From assembly GCA_016235595.1 (NCBI GenBank), contig JACRJX010000044.1:62001-126000 (forward strand): a stretch of DNA of 64,000 bases. The letters are read 5' to 3'. Numbering within the stretch: the stretch's first letter is position 1; the number at the start of each line of letters is the position of its first letter. Both the position numbers and the translations under genes were made by a program. Positions 26,700-36,395 of the stretch are shown here, piece by piece. This DNA comes from Verrucomicrobiota bacterium (GTDB lineage: Bacteria; Verrucomicrobiota; Verrucomicrobiia; CAIQCK01). The notes below the pieces were generated by a model. That model searched no databases, was not told where the DNA came from, and was given only the letters and a program-made list of their open reading frames with translations.

Positions 26700-27368
26700 T
26701 TACTTCGGCTGAATCTGCTTGTAGGCGCCGTAAACGCGCTCGCGCACGACCTCGACCGGCGCATCGCTGACCACGCTCACGAGCTTGCCCTTCTTGCCAT
26801 AGAACTGGAGCAGCGGCGCGGTCTTGGCCGCGTACTCTTCGAGCCGGCGGCGAACCACCTCGGCCTTGTCATCGTCGCGCTGGATCAACTGCCCGCTCTT
26901 GCACTTGGGGCATTCCTTGCCGGAGAACTCAAGCACGTCGAAGATTGCGCCGCATTTGTTGCACACCCGGCGGTTGGCAATGCGCTCGACGATCAACTCG
27001 TTCGGCAGGTTGATGTTGATGACGCTGACCGGGCCAAGCTCGATACTGGCGGCAACCTTCTCCAACGCCTCCGCCTGCGCGACGGTGCGGGGAAAACCAT
27101 CCAGCAACAACGCCGGAGGCGGATTGGTCTTCACGCGCTCGGACAGCGCGTCCCGAACAATCTCGATGATGAGCGTGTCGGGCACGAGCAGGCCCTTGCT
27201 CATAAAGCCGGTCAGTTCGACGCCGCGCGGGCTGCCGCTCTTGGCGATGCCGCGCAAGAGGCTGCCGAGGTCGAAGTGCCCTGCCCCGGCTCGCTCCGCG
27301 AGCAACTTGGCATGCGTGCCTTTGCCGCATCCCGGCGGTCCTAAAAAGATGATGATCGGTATGGACAT
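26700..27368 (-). CDS. adk: Adenylate kinase, zinc-lid type
   Basis: This 222-residue enzyme interconverts ATP + AMP and 2 ADP. The P-loop is GPPGCGKGTHAK at the N-terminus. LDGFPRTVAQAE is the AMP-site signature. The lid contains four cysteines (VCNKCG and ECPKCKSG), which indicates the zinc-binding long-lid form common in Gram-positives and several other phyla. It lies 29 bp after the triple-fusion gene. Confidence 0.96.
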   Translation of the reverse strand: MSIPIIIFLGPPGCGKGTHAKLLAERAGAGHFDLGSLLRGIAKSGSPRGVELTGFMSKGLLVPDTLIIEIVRDALSERVKTNPPPALLLDGFPRTVAQAEALEKVAASIELGPVSVININLPNELIVERIANRRVCNKCGAIFDVLEFSGKECPKCKSGQLIQRDDDKAEVVRRRLEEYAAKTAPLLQFYGKKGKLVSVVSDAPVEVVRERVYGAYKQIQPK

Positions 27369-27397
27369 GTTTTTTCCTTTGGGTTGATTGCGAAAGT

Positions 27398-29602
27398 TTA
27401 CTTTGTGGAATACGGCAGCGGGAAGCGCGCCGTCAGCGCCTTGACCTTGCTCTTGACCTGCTCGGCCACCTGCGCACTCTCTGGCGCGCGCAGCACCTCG
27501 TCAATGTAGTCGGCGATGAGTTGCATCTCGGCTTCCTTCATGCCGCGCGTGGTGACGGCGGGCGTGCCGATGCGAACGCCACTGGTGACCGTCGGCTTCT
27601 CAGGGTCGAACGGAATCATGTTCTTGTTCACCGTGATGCCCGCCTTGTCGAGCGCTTCCTGCGCGATCTTGCCGTTGAGCTTCTTCGGGCGCAGGTCCAC
27701 GAGCATCAAGTGATTGTCGGTGCCGCCACTGACGATCCGGAAGCCTTTCCCAGCGAGCGCGGTGGCGAGCGCGGCGGCGTTCTTGACGATCTGTTGCTGG
27801 TACGTCTTGAACTCCGGCTGCATCGCCTCCTTGAAGCAGACTGCCTTCGCCGCAATGATGTGCTCCAACGGGCCACCCTGGATGCCGGGGAAAATCTGCG
27901 AGTTCACCGCCTTGGCGTGCGCCTCCTTGCAGAGGATCAGACCGGCGCGCGGGCCGCGCAACGTTTTGTGCGTCGTGGTCGTGACGATGTCGGCGTGCGG
28001 CACCGGGCTCGGATGCGCCCCGGCTGCGACAAGGCCGGCAATGTGCGCCATATCCACCACCAATGCCGCGCCGACTTCCTTGGCGATCTTCGCGAACGCG
28101 GCAAAGTCGAGCGTGCGGGGATAGGCGCTCGCACCGACGACGATAATGCGGGGTTTCTCGGCACGGGCGAGCTTCGCCACCTCGTCCATGTCAATTCGCT
28201 CGGTGCTCTGGCTCAGGCCGTAGGGAACGATCTTGAAAAGCCGGCCGGAGAAGTTCACCGGCGAGCCGTGCGTCAGATGGCCGCCGAAGTTCAGGCTCAT
28301 CGCCAGCAGCGTGTCGCCCGGCTTGGCCAGCGCGAAGTAAGCCGCCATGTTTGCCTGCGAGCCGGAGTGCGGCTGCACGTTGGCGTGGTCGGCGCCAAAA
28401 AGCTGCTTCGCGCGGTCAATCGCAAGCTGCTCGACGACATCCACGCATTCGCAGCCACCGTAGTAACGCTTGCCGGGATAACCCTCGGCGTATTTGTTTG
28501 TCAGCACGGTGCCGGCGGCTTCGAGGATCGCGGGCGAGACGAAATTCTCGCTGGCGATCAGCTCAATGTTTTCCTGCTGGCGGCGCGCTTCGCTGCAAAC
28601 CGCCGCGTAAATCTCGGGATCAACTCGTTGGAGTGTTTTCATGTTAGAATCTTGAACCTGCGTTGACGAATCGGGGGCGATTTCGATTTTCTTGACGCGC
28701 CGATCGTGGCGGCCGCCCTCGAACTCCGTGTGGAGAAACGTCTCGATGATGCCACGCGCCTTCTCGCGCGTTACATCGCACGCGCCGAGACAGAGGACGT
28801 TGGCGTCGTTGTGCTTGCGCGTGAGCCTGGCCACTTCCTCGCTCGTCACCACCGCGGCACGGATGCCGGTGATTCTGTTCGCCGTGATGCTCATGCCGAT
28901 GCCGGTCTTGCAGCAAAGAATGCCGAAATCGAATTTCTTCGACGCCACCTCCTGTGCCACCATCCGGGCAAAATCCGGGTAATCACAACTGGTGTTCGAA
29001 TGCGTGCCGAAGTCGCTGCAAGCTACGCCAGCTTTCGCCAGCAAATCCTTTACGGCATTTTTCAACTCAAACCCCGCGTGGTCCGCGCCAAGCGCGACGC
29101 GCATGGCACCGGGCTTATCCGCGGTTGCAGCCGGTTGCGACCCGCTCGTTTCCTCCACAAACCGCAACACACTCGGCATTGCCTCCACAATCGCCGTGCG
29201 CGCTTCCACATAGCTTTTGAGCGGCATGCCGATGGGATCGGGAATATCCTTCCGGCCGGGCGGTATGTTTTCCAGAAACTCCCGCACCAAGAACACCCGC
29301 TCCGCCACCTCCGGATACGCCATGACGATCGAGTCCACATGACCCTGCGTCATCCCGAAGATGTAATCCGCATGCCGAACCAGTTCCGCAGTCACGCGCT
29401 GGCTGCGGAACTTGGAAAGATCCACACCCATCTGCGCCATTGCCTCCACGGCGTGCGTGCTGGCCGGCTGGCCGTTGGGTGCGCCAACGCCCGCCGACAA
29501 CACCCGCACGTCGCCGCGGCCCGACAACAGGTGCCGCGCCCACGCTTCTGCCATCGGGCTGCGACAAATGTTGCCGGTGCAAACAAATAAGATCGTCTTC
29601 AT
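27398..29602 (-). CDS. glyA: LMW protein-tyrosine phosphatase / RpiB / GlyA triple fusion
   Basis: This single 734-residue frame holds three enzymes. Residues 1 to about 155 are a low-molecular-weight phosphatase (VCTGNICRSP loop and the DPIG aspartate). Residues about 167-305 are ribose-5-phosphate isomerase B (LGADHAGFELK, GILCCKTGIGMSI). Residues about 321-734 are serine hydroxymethyltransferase (NKYAEGYPGKRYYGG, and TTTTHKTLRGPR with the PLP lysine). Linkers are short: SGSQPAATADKPGA, then a polar stretch before residue 321. An internal ATG at 28642 opens the GlyA part but has no ribosome site, so separate GlyA synthesis is unlikely. Start ATG 29602 is where homology begins. Confidence 0.94.
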   Translation of the reverse strand: MKTILFVCTGNICRSPMAEAWARHLLSGRGDVRVLSAGVGAPNGQPASTHAVEAMAQMGVDLSKFRSQRVTAELVRHADYIFGMTQGHVDSIVMAYPEVAERVFLVREFLENIPPGRKDIPDPIGMPLKSYVEARTAIVEAMPSVLRFVEETSGSQPAATADKPGAMRVALGADHAGFELKNAVKDLLAKAGVACSDFGTHSNTSCDYPDFARMVAQEVASKKFDFGILCCKTGIGMSITANRITGIRAAVVTSEEVARLTRKHNDANVLCLGACDVTREKARGIIETFLHTEFEGGRHDRRVKKIEIAPDSSTQVQDSNMKTLQRVDPEIYAAVCSEARRQQENIELIASENFVSPAILEAAGTVLTNKYAEGYPGKRYYGGCECVDVVEQLAIDRAKQLFGADHANVQPHSGSQANMAAYFALAKPGDTLLAMSLNFGGHLTHGSPVNFSGRLFKIVPYGLSQSTERIDMDEVAKLARAEKPRIIVVGASAYPRTLDFAAFAKIAKEVGAALVVDMAHIAGLVAAGAHPSPVPHADIVTTTTHKTLRGPRAGLILCKEAHAKAVNSQIFPGIQGGPLEHIIAAKAVCFKEAMQPEFKTYQQQIVKNAAALATALAGKGFRIVSGGTDNHLMLVDLRPKKLNGKIAQEALDKAGITVNKNMIPFDPEKPTVTSGVRIGTPAVTTRGMKEAEMQLIADYIDEVLRAPESAQVAEQVKSKVKALTARFPLPYSTK

Positions 29603-30168
29603 CAAAAATTCTATGAAGAGCCAGAAACCGCCAGTCGCCGAATAACACCCCGGCAACCGCAGTGTCAGGCCCGTGTGTGACTAATACTTCTGCCTGCTCA
29701 GCCTTTCAAGAGCCAGCCAAAAGTGATGGCAACCCCGTTTGGTTTCCTCACGCCTTCTTGTTGACTCGCTCACGTGCCTCGTCGATGCGATGCCATCGTC
29801 CAGTGTTTCCAAATCGAACCGCTGAGGACTTTTCTGACAGAACTTTTTTCTTGCATGTCAAAAATAGAGGGGTTGAATGGCTTTATGAGGTAAGGGTTAA
29901 ACAATTCGGCAGGGCGCCACACGTGCGACTCCCTCCCCTCCCTCCTTGGTCGTGCGTGCCCCCCTTCCGGCGGGACGAGCCGGATTGGCGTTTTGCATCG
30001 TCTCGAAAGCCTCGCGTCGCAAGATGCGAGGCTTTCTGTTTCCTCGCAGCCTGCCCGCGCCGCTCTTGAAAGACGCCGCGAATCCATGCCAGCATCTGGA
30101 GCGAGACGGATGATCTCTCAAACCTCATCACGGCTCTTCGTTGGAAACAGATTACAGCCTTTCAGCTT
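29603..30168. other. 566-bp gap without a supported gene
   Basis: The region lies between two divergent genes, the fusion (minus) and the M14 peptidase (plus), so it should hold both promoters. No frame has convincing protein content. The one structured element is the hairpin listed at 30005-30036. No tRNA-like clover leaf was found. Confidence 0.5.
30005..30036 (+). terminator. Strong hairpin, terminator-like
   Basis: GAAAGCCTCGC and GCGAGGCTTTC form an 11-bp stem around a 10-nt loop, followed by TGTTTCC. On the plus strand it resembles a terminator, yet no gene precedes it on that strand. It may end a short untranslated RNA or be an intergenic repeat. Confidence 0.55.
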
Positions 30169-31773
30169 ATGGAAACAAACCTTGCTCGTACCCTTGGCTT
30201 TGGCGCTCTCATCCTTGCCTGCGTGGTCACCTGCCCGGCTGCTGGGATCAACGATGACGTTGCGTCTCGACTGTCGGACGTGCCGCGGCCGTGGAAAGAA
30301 ACTCCTCGACGGCCAAGCTTCGCTGAGATTTCCGCGACGCTTCGATTCTGGTCGGAGAAACACCCGGACAAGTTCACATTCGAAACGCGCGGCAAAACGA
30401 AAGAGGGACTGCCGATCTTTCTAGCGCGCATCACGGACAAGGCAGTGCGTGACGACGACAAGCAGGTGGCGCTCATCACGGCCACGCACTCAGGGGCGGA
30501 GCGCACCGGCACGACCAGCATCATGCACTTTGCCGAATGGCTGCTGGGCAATTCGGCCGAAGCGGTCGAGACGCGGCGCAAGCAGATCGTCCTGCTGATG
30601 CCGGTGGTGAACCCGTGGGGCTACGAGACCGCCGAGAGCAACGCCAACTCGCAGGGCATTGACCCTTACAGCGGCCAACGCGGCAAGGCATGGGACCTCG
30701 CCACGCTGACGCTCAAGGAGCCGGCCAAATCGCCCGAGATCGTCGCGCTCCAGTCCGTGTTCGATGAGTTCAAGCCGGATGTGCAGTGGGACATGCACGG
30801 CGTGCCGCTGCGTTGGAACGGCCACCAGGTCGTCGAGTCATGCGGCACCGCCTACTCGAACTACTCGTTGCGGCCATGGGACTGGCGTGTGACGGAGGCA
30901 ATGATCGCCGAGGCGCGCAAGGCGGGCTACGGGATTGACCGCGGCGAGGCGGACACGCAGCGGCTCTTCTTCGGACCGGACATGCCGCCGCTCGCCGACC
31001 GTCTCTGGATGGGCCGGCCGTTTTTCTACACGGCCATGTATGGCTACGCGCGCTACCACACCCTGCTCGGCACCTGCGAAGTCGGCTATGAAGAGAGCGG
31101 CGTCGCCCGGCTGCGCGGGCTGATGCGCACCGGCAACCGTGTGTGGGACGGCGAAAAGATCGCCGGTTATCCGGTTAACGTAATGAAATCGCTCGTGGGC
31201 CAGTGGGTCATGGCATCCGGCCACAACGCCGCCGAGCGCCGCCGCAGCCGCGTTGAACTCTGGCAACGCCAAGGCACATTTACGATGGGTGTGCTCTACC
31301 CGCAGACGGATTGCCGCATAGGAGTAGCCTTGGCACTCACCGCGAAAGGCGCGAAATTGCTGGAGGGTGACCCGAAGAAGTTCGTCGCGAACCTCGCCAC
31401 GCTGCCCAACTGCAACGCGGCTGCAATCCAGGCATTTCTCGAAGCGGGACCGGAAACGAAGATTTACTTCGAGCCGGCCGACCGTGCACCGGAGAACCGT
31501 GCGCTTGACGCTGCGCTCGCCATCCGGCTGCGCATCCCGTATCGCAATCCCAAGCTCTGCGACCTGCGTCTCAATGGCCAACTCCTCCCCGCGAGCGCCA
31601 GCGACGGCTTTCAGCGGTGGTACGGTGATGGTTACACGCAGGTCCAGATCAACATTCCATTGGAGAAAGCGCGCCAGAGTGATTTGCTCGTCGTGACCTG
31701 CGCCTACGCGCCCGATGTTCGCCGCGAATACGGCTGGCGGCCACCCACAAAGATCAAAGAGTATCTGAAATAG
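30169..31773 (+). CDS. Secreted M14-like zinc carboxypeptidase
   Basis: This 534-residue exported protein has a signal peptide at about residues 1-25. The N-terminal region (FAEISATLRFWSEKHPDKF) and GKTKEGLPIFLARIT match the opening of M14 peptidases. ITATHSGAERTGT is where the HxxE zinc motif belongs, but here the spacing is H-S-G-A-E. NPWGYE and WDMHGVP supply later landmarks, the latter with the probable third zinc histidine. The C-terminal 200 residues are beta-rich. It is likely a periplasmic or extracellular peptidase with altered zinc site; substrate unknown. Confidence 0.7.
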   Translation: METNLARTLGFGALILACVVTCPAAGINDDVASRLSDVPRPWKETPRRPSFAEISATLRFWSEKHPDKFTFETRGKTKEGLPIFLARITDKAVRDDDKQVALITATHSGAERTGTTSIMHFAEWLLGNSAEAVETRRKQIVLLMPVVNPWGYETAESNANSQGIDPYSGQRGKAWDLATLTLKEPAKSPEIVALQSVFDEFKPDVQWDMHGVPLRWNGHQVVESCGTAYSNYSLRPWDWRVTEAMIAEARKAGYGIDRGEADTQRLFFGPDMPPLADRLWMGRPFFYTAMYGYARYHTLLGTCEVGYEESGVARLRGLMRTGNRVWDGEKIAGYPVNVMKSLVGQWVMASGHNAAERRRSRVELWQRQGTFTMGVLYPQTDCRIGVALALTAKGAKLLEGDPKKFVANLATLPNCNAAAIQAFLEAGPETKIYFEPADRAPENRALDAALAIRLRIPYRNPKLCDLRLNGQLLPASASDGFQRWYGDGYTQVQINIPLEKARQSDLLVVTCAYAPDVRREYGWRPPTKIKEYLK

Positions 31774-31800
31774 GGAAAGCTGCCCGGCCAATCGCGACGG

Positions 31801-32904
31801 TCAACTCCGCCGCAGGATGCGCAATCCTTTGAGGATGTCGAGCGCGCGCGACAACGCCACGTCCCCCGGCTGTTCCACCTTCGCGTTCTCGTTGCGTGTT
31901 TCCTTCTCGGCCGGTGGCTCGCTTTTCTTCGGCTCGGCGGTCTGTTTCTTTTCCACCGGCTTGCCATTGCCCGTGTCGAGCGAGCGGACCAGTTCCGCCT
32001 CGTTGATGCGATGTTTGACCACCTTGGGTTCCAGACTGGCGCGCAAGTTCTTCTGGGCATTCGGGCCAAGCAACAGTTTTCGTTCCACCGCCAGGTCCAT
32101 TTTCACCGGCACATCTGGTTCCAGGCCGAGCGAAAACAATTTCCTGCCATCCGGCAACACAACCTCGGCGACTGCCAACGCGAGTTTCCTGCCTCCGACC
32201 AACGGCAGTTCCACCCGTTCCACCGCCTCGCCAGCCGTGGTGTTGCCAATGGTCGCCCCGCGTTGTTGATTGTCAAACACAGCAGCCAGCGCCTCCGCGC
32301 TGCCGACGGTTTCGTGATTCACCAGCACGATCAGCGGCGTCGCAATACACGGTTTCTCATACGTCGCGGTGAAGGAGCGCGGCGCGCGTTTCGCGCCTTT
32401 CAGTACGAAAAGCGGCGTGCCTTTCGCCAGAAACCGGCCTGCAACATCGGCGGCATCGGTGAAGTCGTTGCCGGCCACGAACCGAAGGTCCAGGATGATG
32501 CCGTTCAACTTCTCGCACGACATCGGGCTGAGCGCAGCATCAAGCGCCTTTGCCGCGCCGTGATCGAGTTTGCCGAGCCGCACATAGAAAATCTCATCAC
32601 CGAGCATCTCGGTCTTCGCAATATCCGGAGTGCCATTTTTCGCAGCGGCGGCTTTCGGGTCGATCATCTTCACGCCAAGCCCAAGGTGATTGAGAACGCC
32701 GCGCGTGGCCGCTTCGTTCAGCTTGCTGTCGCTCAACGCTGCGGGGTCGAGGTAGAGACCTTGCAACGCGGCCCTCACCGCCTGCAAATTGGCCAGGTCC
32801 AGAGGTTCGGTCTTCGCTGGCGCGGTCGGCTTTGCAGCGCCGTCGGACGCCAACACAGCAATCGCACTCAGTGTAATAACCAGCAATGTCGAAATCAGTT
32901 TCAT
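31801..32904 (-). CDS. S41-like protein, probably catalytically inactive
   Basis: This 367-residue protein has a signal peptide followed by an S41/C-terminal-processing-protease fold without an evident PDZ domain. IILDLRFVAGND and PLIVLVNHETVGSAEALAAV match the S41 core, but the usual TASASE reads TVGSAE and the later G..TFGKG reads GNTTAGEA. The catalytic serine and lysine positions therefore look replaced. The last 80 residues are charged and low in complexity (KKQTAEPKKSEPPAEKE). ATG 32904 has GGGA six bases upstream; a start at 32916 is possible. It follows purD by 21 bp. Confidence 0.65.
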   Translation of the reverse strand: MKLISTLLVITLSAIAVLASDGAAKPTAPAKTEPLDLANLQAVRAALQGLYLDPAALSDSKLNEAATRGVLNHLGLGVKMIDPKAAAAKNGTPDIAKTEMLGDEIFYVRLGKLDHGAAKALDAALSPMSCEKLNGIILDLRFVAGNDFTDAADVAGRFLAKGTPLFVLKGAKRAPRSFTATYEKPCIATPLIVLVNHETVGSAEALAAVFDNQQRGATIGNTTAGEAVERVELPLVGGRKLALAVAEVVLPDGRKLFSLGLEPDVPVKMDLAVERKLLLGPNAQKNLRASLEPKVVKHRINEAELVRSLDTGNGKPVEKKQTAEPKKSEPPAEKETRNENAKVEQPGDVALSRALDILKGLRILRRS

Positions 32905-32925
32905 GTTACGTCCCATTTCGCAGCT

Positions 32926-34230
32926 TCAAGCCGTCGTCTCCACCCAACCGGGTGTGGACGCCAGCACTTTCAGCGCGCGCGCCCCAATGTCCTTGCGGTA
33001 ATGCGCACCGTCAAATCGGATACGCGCCGCCGCCTCGTAGGCACGCTCGCGGGCGGCCTTCAGGTCGCTGCCAAGCGCCGTAACGCCGAGCACACGCCCT
33101 CCGCTGGTCACGATATCGCCGTCGCTGCGTTTGGTGCCGGCGTGAAATACCTGCACGCCCTCCAGCTTCGCTGCGTCCTCCAGGCCGTGGATCGGCTTGC
33201 CCTTCGCATAATCGCCCGGATAGCCACCCGACGCCATCACGACGCATACGGCGGCATCACGCTTGAATCGCAACGTCGTGTCCGCCAGCCGCCGGTCCAC
33301 CACCGCCTCCAGCGCATCGAGCAAGTCGCTGTCAAGCCGCATCATCAAGACCTGCGTCTCCGGGTCGCCGAAGCGCGCATTGAACTCCAACACCTTCGGC
33401 CCGTCCGGCGTCAACATCAGTCCCGGATAGAGCAGACCGCGATATTCGATTCCCTCGGCCGCACAGCCACGCAGGAACGGTTTCAAAACCTGCTCTTCGG
33501 CAGCTTTCATGATCGCCGCCGAAACCTGCGGCACGGGCGAGATCGTGCCCATACCACCGGTGTTCGGACCCGTGTCATTGTCGCCCACGCGCTTGTTGTC
33601 CTGCGACGACGGGAATAGCCGGTAGCTCTTGCCGTCGAGCAGCGCGTGGATGCTCGCCTCCTCGCCCTGCATGAACTCCTCGACGATCACCCGCTCGCCT
33701 GCCGCGCCGAAAATCTTCTTCTCCATCATCTGCGTGATGGCCGCCGCACTCTCCTCAGGCGACCGGCAAATGATGACACCCTTCCCCAACGCAAGCCCAT
33801 CCGCCTTCACGACACATGCGCTGAGCGAAGCCGCAAACGCCTTCGCTTCCACGCTGCTGGAAAAGTTTCCAAACCGCGCCGTCGGGATGCCGTGACGCTG
33901 CATGAACTGCTTCGAGAAAATCTTCGACGCCTCAAATCGCGCTGCCGACGCGCTTGGTCCAAACGCACGCAGGCCATTCTTCTCAAAGAGGTCCACTATG
34001 CCCAGCGCCAGCGGATTGTCCGGCCCCACCACCGTCAGGTCGGGCTTGATTTCCCCGGCCAGCGCCAATAGCGCGGGCAAATCCTCCGCGCCAACCGGCC
34101 GGCACTCCGCAACCTGCGCGATACCGGCATTGCCGGGCGCGGCGTAAAGTTTCTTCACGCGCGGCGACCGCGCCAGCTTCCACGCCAGCGCGTGCTCGCG
34201 ACCACCACCTCCGATGACCAGCAGTTTCAT
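32926..34230 (-). CDS. purD: Phosphoribosylamine-glycine ligase
   Basis: This 434-residue ATP-grasp enzyme makes glycinamide ribonucleotide, step 2 of purine synthesis. It begins with MKLLVIGGGGREHALAWKL and includes ADGLALGKGVII and NARFGDPETQVL, all diagnostic. Start at ATG 34230 is fixed by homology; the frame is open further upstream. The promoter lies in the 158-bp gap shared with the divergent helicase. The S41-like gene follows. Confidence 0.97.
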   Translation of the reverse strand: MKLLVIGGGGREHALAWKLARSPRVKKLYAAPGNAGIAQVAECRPVGAEDLPALLALAGEIKPDLTVVGPDNPLALGIVDLFEKNGLRAFGPSASAARFEASKIFSKQFMQRHGIPTARFGNFSSSVEAKAFAASLSACVVKADGLALGKGVIICRSPEESAAAITQMMEKKIFGAAGERVIVEEFMQGEEASIHALLDGKSYRLFPSSQDNKRVGDNDTGPNTGGMGTISPVPQVSAAIMKAAEEQVLKPFLRGCAAEGIEYRGLLYPGLMLTPDGPKVLEFNARFGDPETQVLMMRLDSDLLDALEAVVDRRLADTTLRFKRDAAVCVVMASGGYPGDYAKGKPIHGLEDAAKLEGVQVFHAGTKRSDGDIVTSGGRVLGVTALGSDLKAARERAYEAAARIRFDGAHYRKDIGARALKVLASTPGWVETTA

Positions 34231-34388
34231 GAGTGGCGCAGGATGCCAGAGCACGCCGAGGGTGTCAACGAAGCGACCAACCCAGTTACGCTGCGAAAGT
34301 GTCAACCGTTCAGAAGACGCGCCGTCTCGCCCGATGCTGGCCGAGTCTTGCTCGGCAAGCCTTGCCACCGTGTGTTAGAAGTAACCGA

Positions 34389-36392
34389 ATGATTGCACCT
34401 GCAAATTTTGTCCCGAACGGCGCACTAGCCGCGAAGATGGGCGATTACTTCGGCCCCGGCGGCGCTCTGTCAACGTCTGGCGGAGCCGGTCAGGCGTTCG
34501 AGTTCCGTCCGCAGCAGCTCCGCATGGCTGAGGCTGTTGCCAACGCGCTGGCGAACCGCCGCCATCTCGCGGTCGAGGCCGGCACTGGCGTCGGCAAAAG
34601 CTTCGCCTACCTCGCGCCGGCCATCCTGCACGCCGTCGAGAACAAGCGCCGCGCTGTCATCTCGACTTACACGATCAACCTTCAAGAGCAGATCATCGGG
34701 AAGGATATTCCAGCACTGGCAAAGATTCTGCCCGTCCAGTTTACCGCCACGCTGGTCAAGGGCCGTGCCAACTATCTCTGCCCCTGCCGGCTGAAGAAGG
34801 CGATGCGTTCCGCCGATGGCCTGTTTCTCTCCACTGAACAGGCGGAGTTGCACCGCATCGCCAAGTGGGCCGCGACGACCCAGGATGGCAGCCGCTCCGA
34901 CTTTGACGTCGAGCCGGACCCGAACGTCTGGGCGCAAGTCTGCTCGGAACGCGGTCTCTGCTCGACGCAGAAGTGTGAGAAGGACAGCAAGTGTTTCTAC
35001 CAGGAAGCGCGCCGGCGGATGCGCACCGCCGATGTGCTCGTCGTCAATCACCACCTCTTCTTCTCGGAGATCGCGCTTCGCGCCGAGAGCGAGGAGAGCG
35101 AGGGCGTGTTGCTGCCGGAGTTTGAGTTCGTGATCCTTGACGAAGCGCACACCGTCGAGTCGGTCGCCGCCGACCACATCGGCATCGGCCTCTCCGAAGC
35201 CGGCCTGCGCTGGCTCCTGCACCGGCTCTGGAATCCGAAGACGGAAAAAGGGTTGCTCTCACTTTTCAAAAACGCGGGCGAAGCCGTCCGCGCCGTGGAC
35301 AACGTGCTCCACCGCAGTGATGAGTTCTTCCGCGCGGTGGACGACGCCGCAAAATGGAAAGCCAACGCGAGCACCGTCCGCGTCCGCCAAACGGACATGG
35401 TGCCCAACACGCTCGATACGCCTCTCGCCACGTTGCGCGACCGGCTCGTGGACATCGGCAAATCGCTCGCAGACGATGACGAGGACCGCGACGAACTGCG
35501 CGAGATGGTCCGACGCGTCAACGAAACACGGAAACAATTGGGTGCATTTCTCGGCCAGGCGTCGCCGGAACACGTCTATTGGGTCGAGCGGACGGGCCGC
35601 CGCCAGCCGCAGGTGGAACTGAGAGCCGCTCCCGTGGATGTCAGCGAAGACCTGCGCGAACTGCTCTTTGCATCATTCCCATCGGTCGTTATGACCAGCG
35701 CAACGCTCGCTGTTCAGAACCGGCTCGATTACTTCCTCAAACGCGTCGGTGCGGGCGAAACGGAGGCGATCGCCGTCGGCTCGCCATTCGACTACGAGCA
35801 GCAGATGAAGCTGTACGTGCCGAAGGAGATGCCCGACCCGAACTCGCCCGACTACCGCGAGGCCGTCGGCAAGTGGGTGCGGCACTTCGTGAAAATGACG
35901 CACGGCAAGGCGTTCGTGCTCTTCACCAGCTACAAGCTGCTGCGCGACGTGGCGGAGGATTTGGAAATGTTCTTCACCTCATCGGGTTTCCAATGCCTTG
36001 TCCAAGGCAGCGGCATGCCACGTTCGGCCATGCTGAAGAAGTTCAAGGAAGACGTGGACTCGGTCCTGTTCGGCACCGACAGTTTTTGGCAGGGCGTGGA
36101 CGTGCCCGGAGAGGCGCTTTCCAACGTCATCATCACCCGTCTACCGTTCGCCGTGCCGGACCATCCGCTCACCGAAGCTCGGCTTGAAGCCATTGAAGCC
36201 CGCGGCGGCAACGCGTTCATGGAGTATTCGCTGCCCGAAGCAGTCCTGAGACTGCGTCAAGGCGTCGGACGCCTCATCCGCAGCAAGACCGACACCGGCA
36301 TCGTTGCCATCCTTGACAACCGCGTCCTGACCAAGCGATACGGCCGCGCGTTCATCGAAAGCCTCCCGCAGTGTCCAGTGGAAATTGTGTGA
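34389..36392 (+). CDS. dinG: DinG/XPD-family iron-sulfur DNA helicase
   Basis: This 667-residue superfamily 2 helicase has Walker A EAGTGVGKSFAY near residue 62, the DEAH box VILDEAHTVES near residue 250 and the C-terminal motif LRQGVGRLIR. Four cysteines (in CPCR, CSERGLC and CEKDSKC) lie between motifs Ia and II, where XPD/DinG enzymes bind a [4Fe-4S] cluster. It probably unwinds damaged, forked or R-looped DNA. ATG 34389 is chosen because the conserved part starts soon after. It is divergent from purD. Confidence 0.9.
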   Translation: MIAPANFVPNGALAAKMGDYFGPGGALSTSGGAGQAFEFRPQQLRMAEAVANALANRRHLAVEAGTGVGKSFAYLAPAILHAVENKRRAVISTYTINLQEQIIGKDIPALAKILPVQFTATLVKGRANYLCPCRLKKAMRSADGLFLSTEQAELHRIAKWAATTQDGSRSDFDVEPDPNVWAQVCSERGLCSTQKCEKDSKCFYQEARRRMRTADVLVVNHHLFFSEIALRAESEESEGVLLPEFEFVILDEAHTVESVAADHIGIGLSEAGLRWLLHRLWNPKTEKGLLSLFKNAGEAVRAVDNVLHRSDEFFRAVDDAAKWKANASTVRVRQTDMVPNTLDTPLATLRDRLVDIGKSLADDDEDRDELREMVRRVNETRKQLGAFLGQASPEHVYWVERTGRRQPQVELRAAPVDVSEDLRELLFASFPSVVMTSATLAVQNRLDYFLKRVGAGETEAIAVGSPFDYEQQMKLYVPKEMPDPNSPDYREAVGKWVRHFVKMTHGKAFVLFTSYKLLRDVAEDLEMFFTSSGFQCLVQGSGMPRSAMLKKFKEDVDSVLFGTDSFWQGVDVPGEALSNVIITRLPFAVPDHPLTEARLEAIEARGGNAFMEYSLPEAVLRLRQGVGRLIRSKTDTGIVAILDNRVLTKRYGRAFIESLPQCPVEIV

Positions 36393-36395
36393 CAC

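Noticed and set aside
29897..30131. Possible tRNA or small protein in the 30-kb gap
   Set aside because: Several overlapping short frames and stems, but no clover-leaf with a T-loop and no frame with conserved content.
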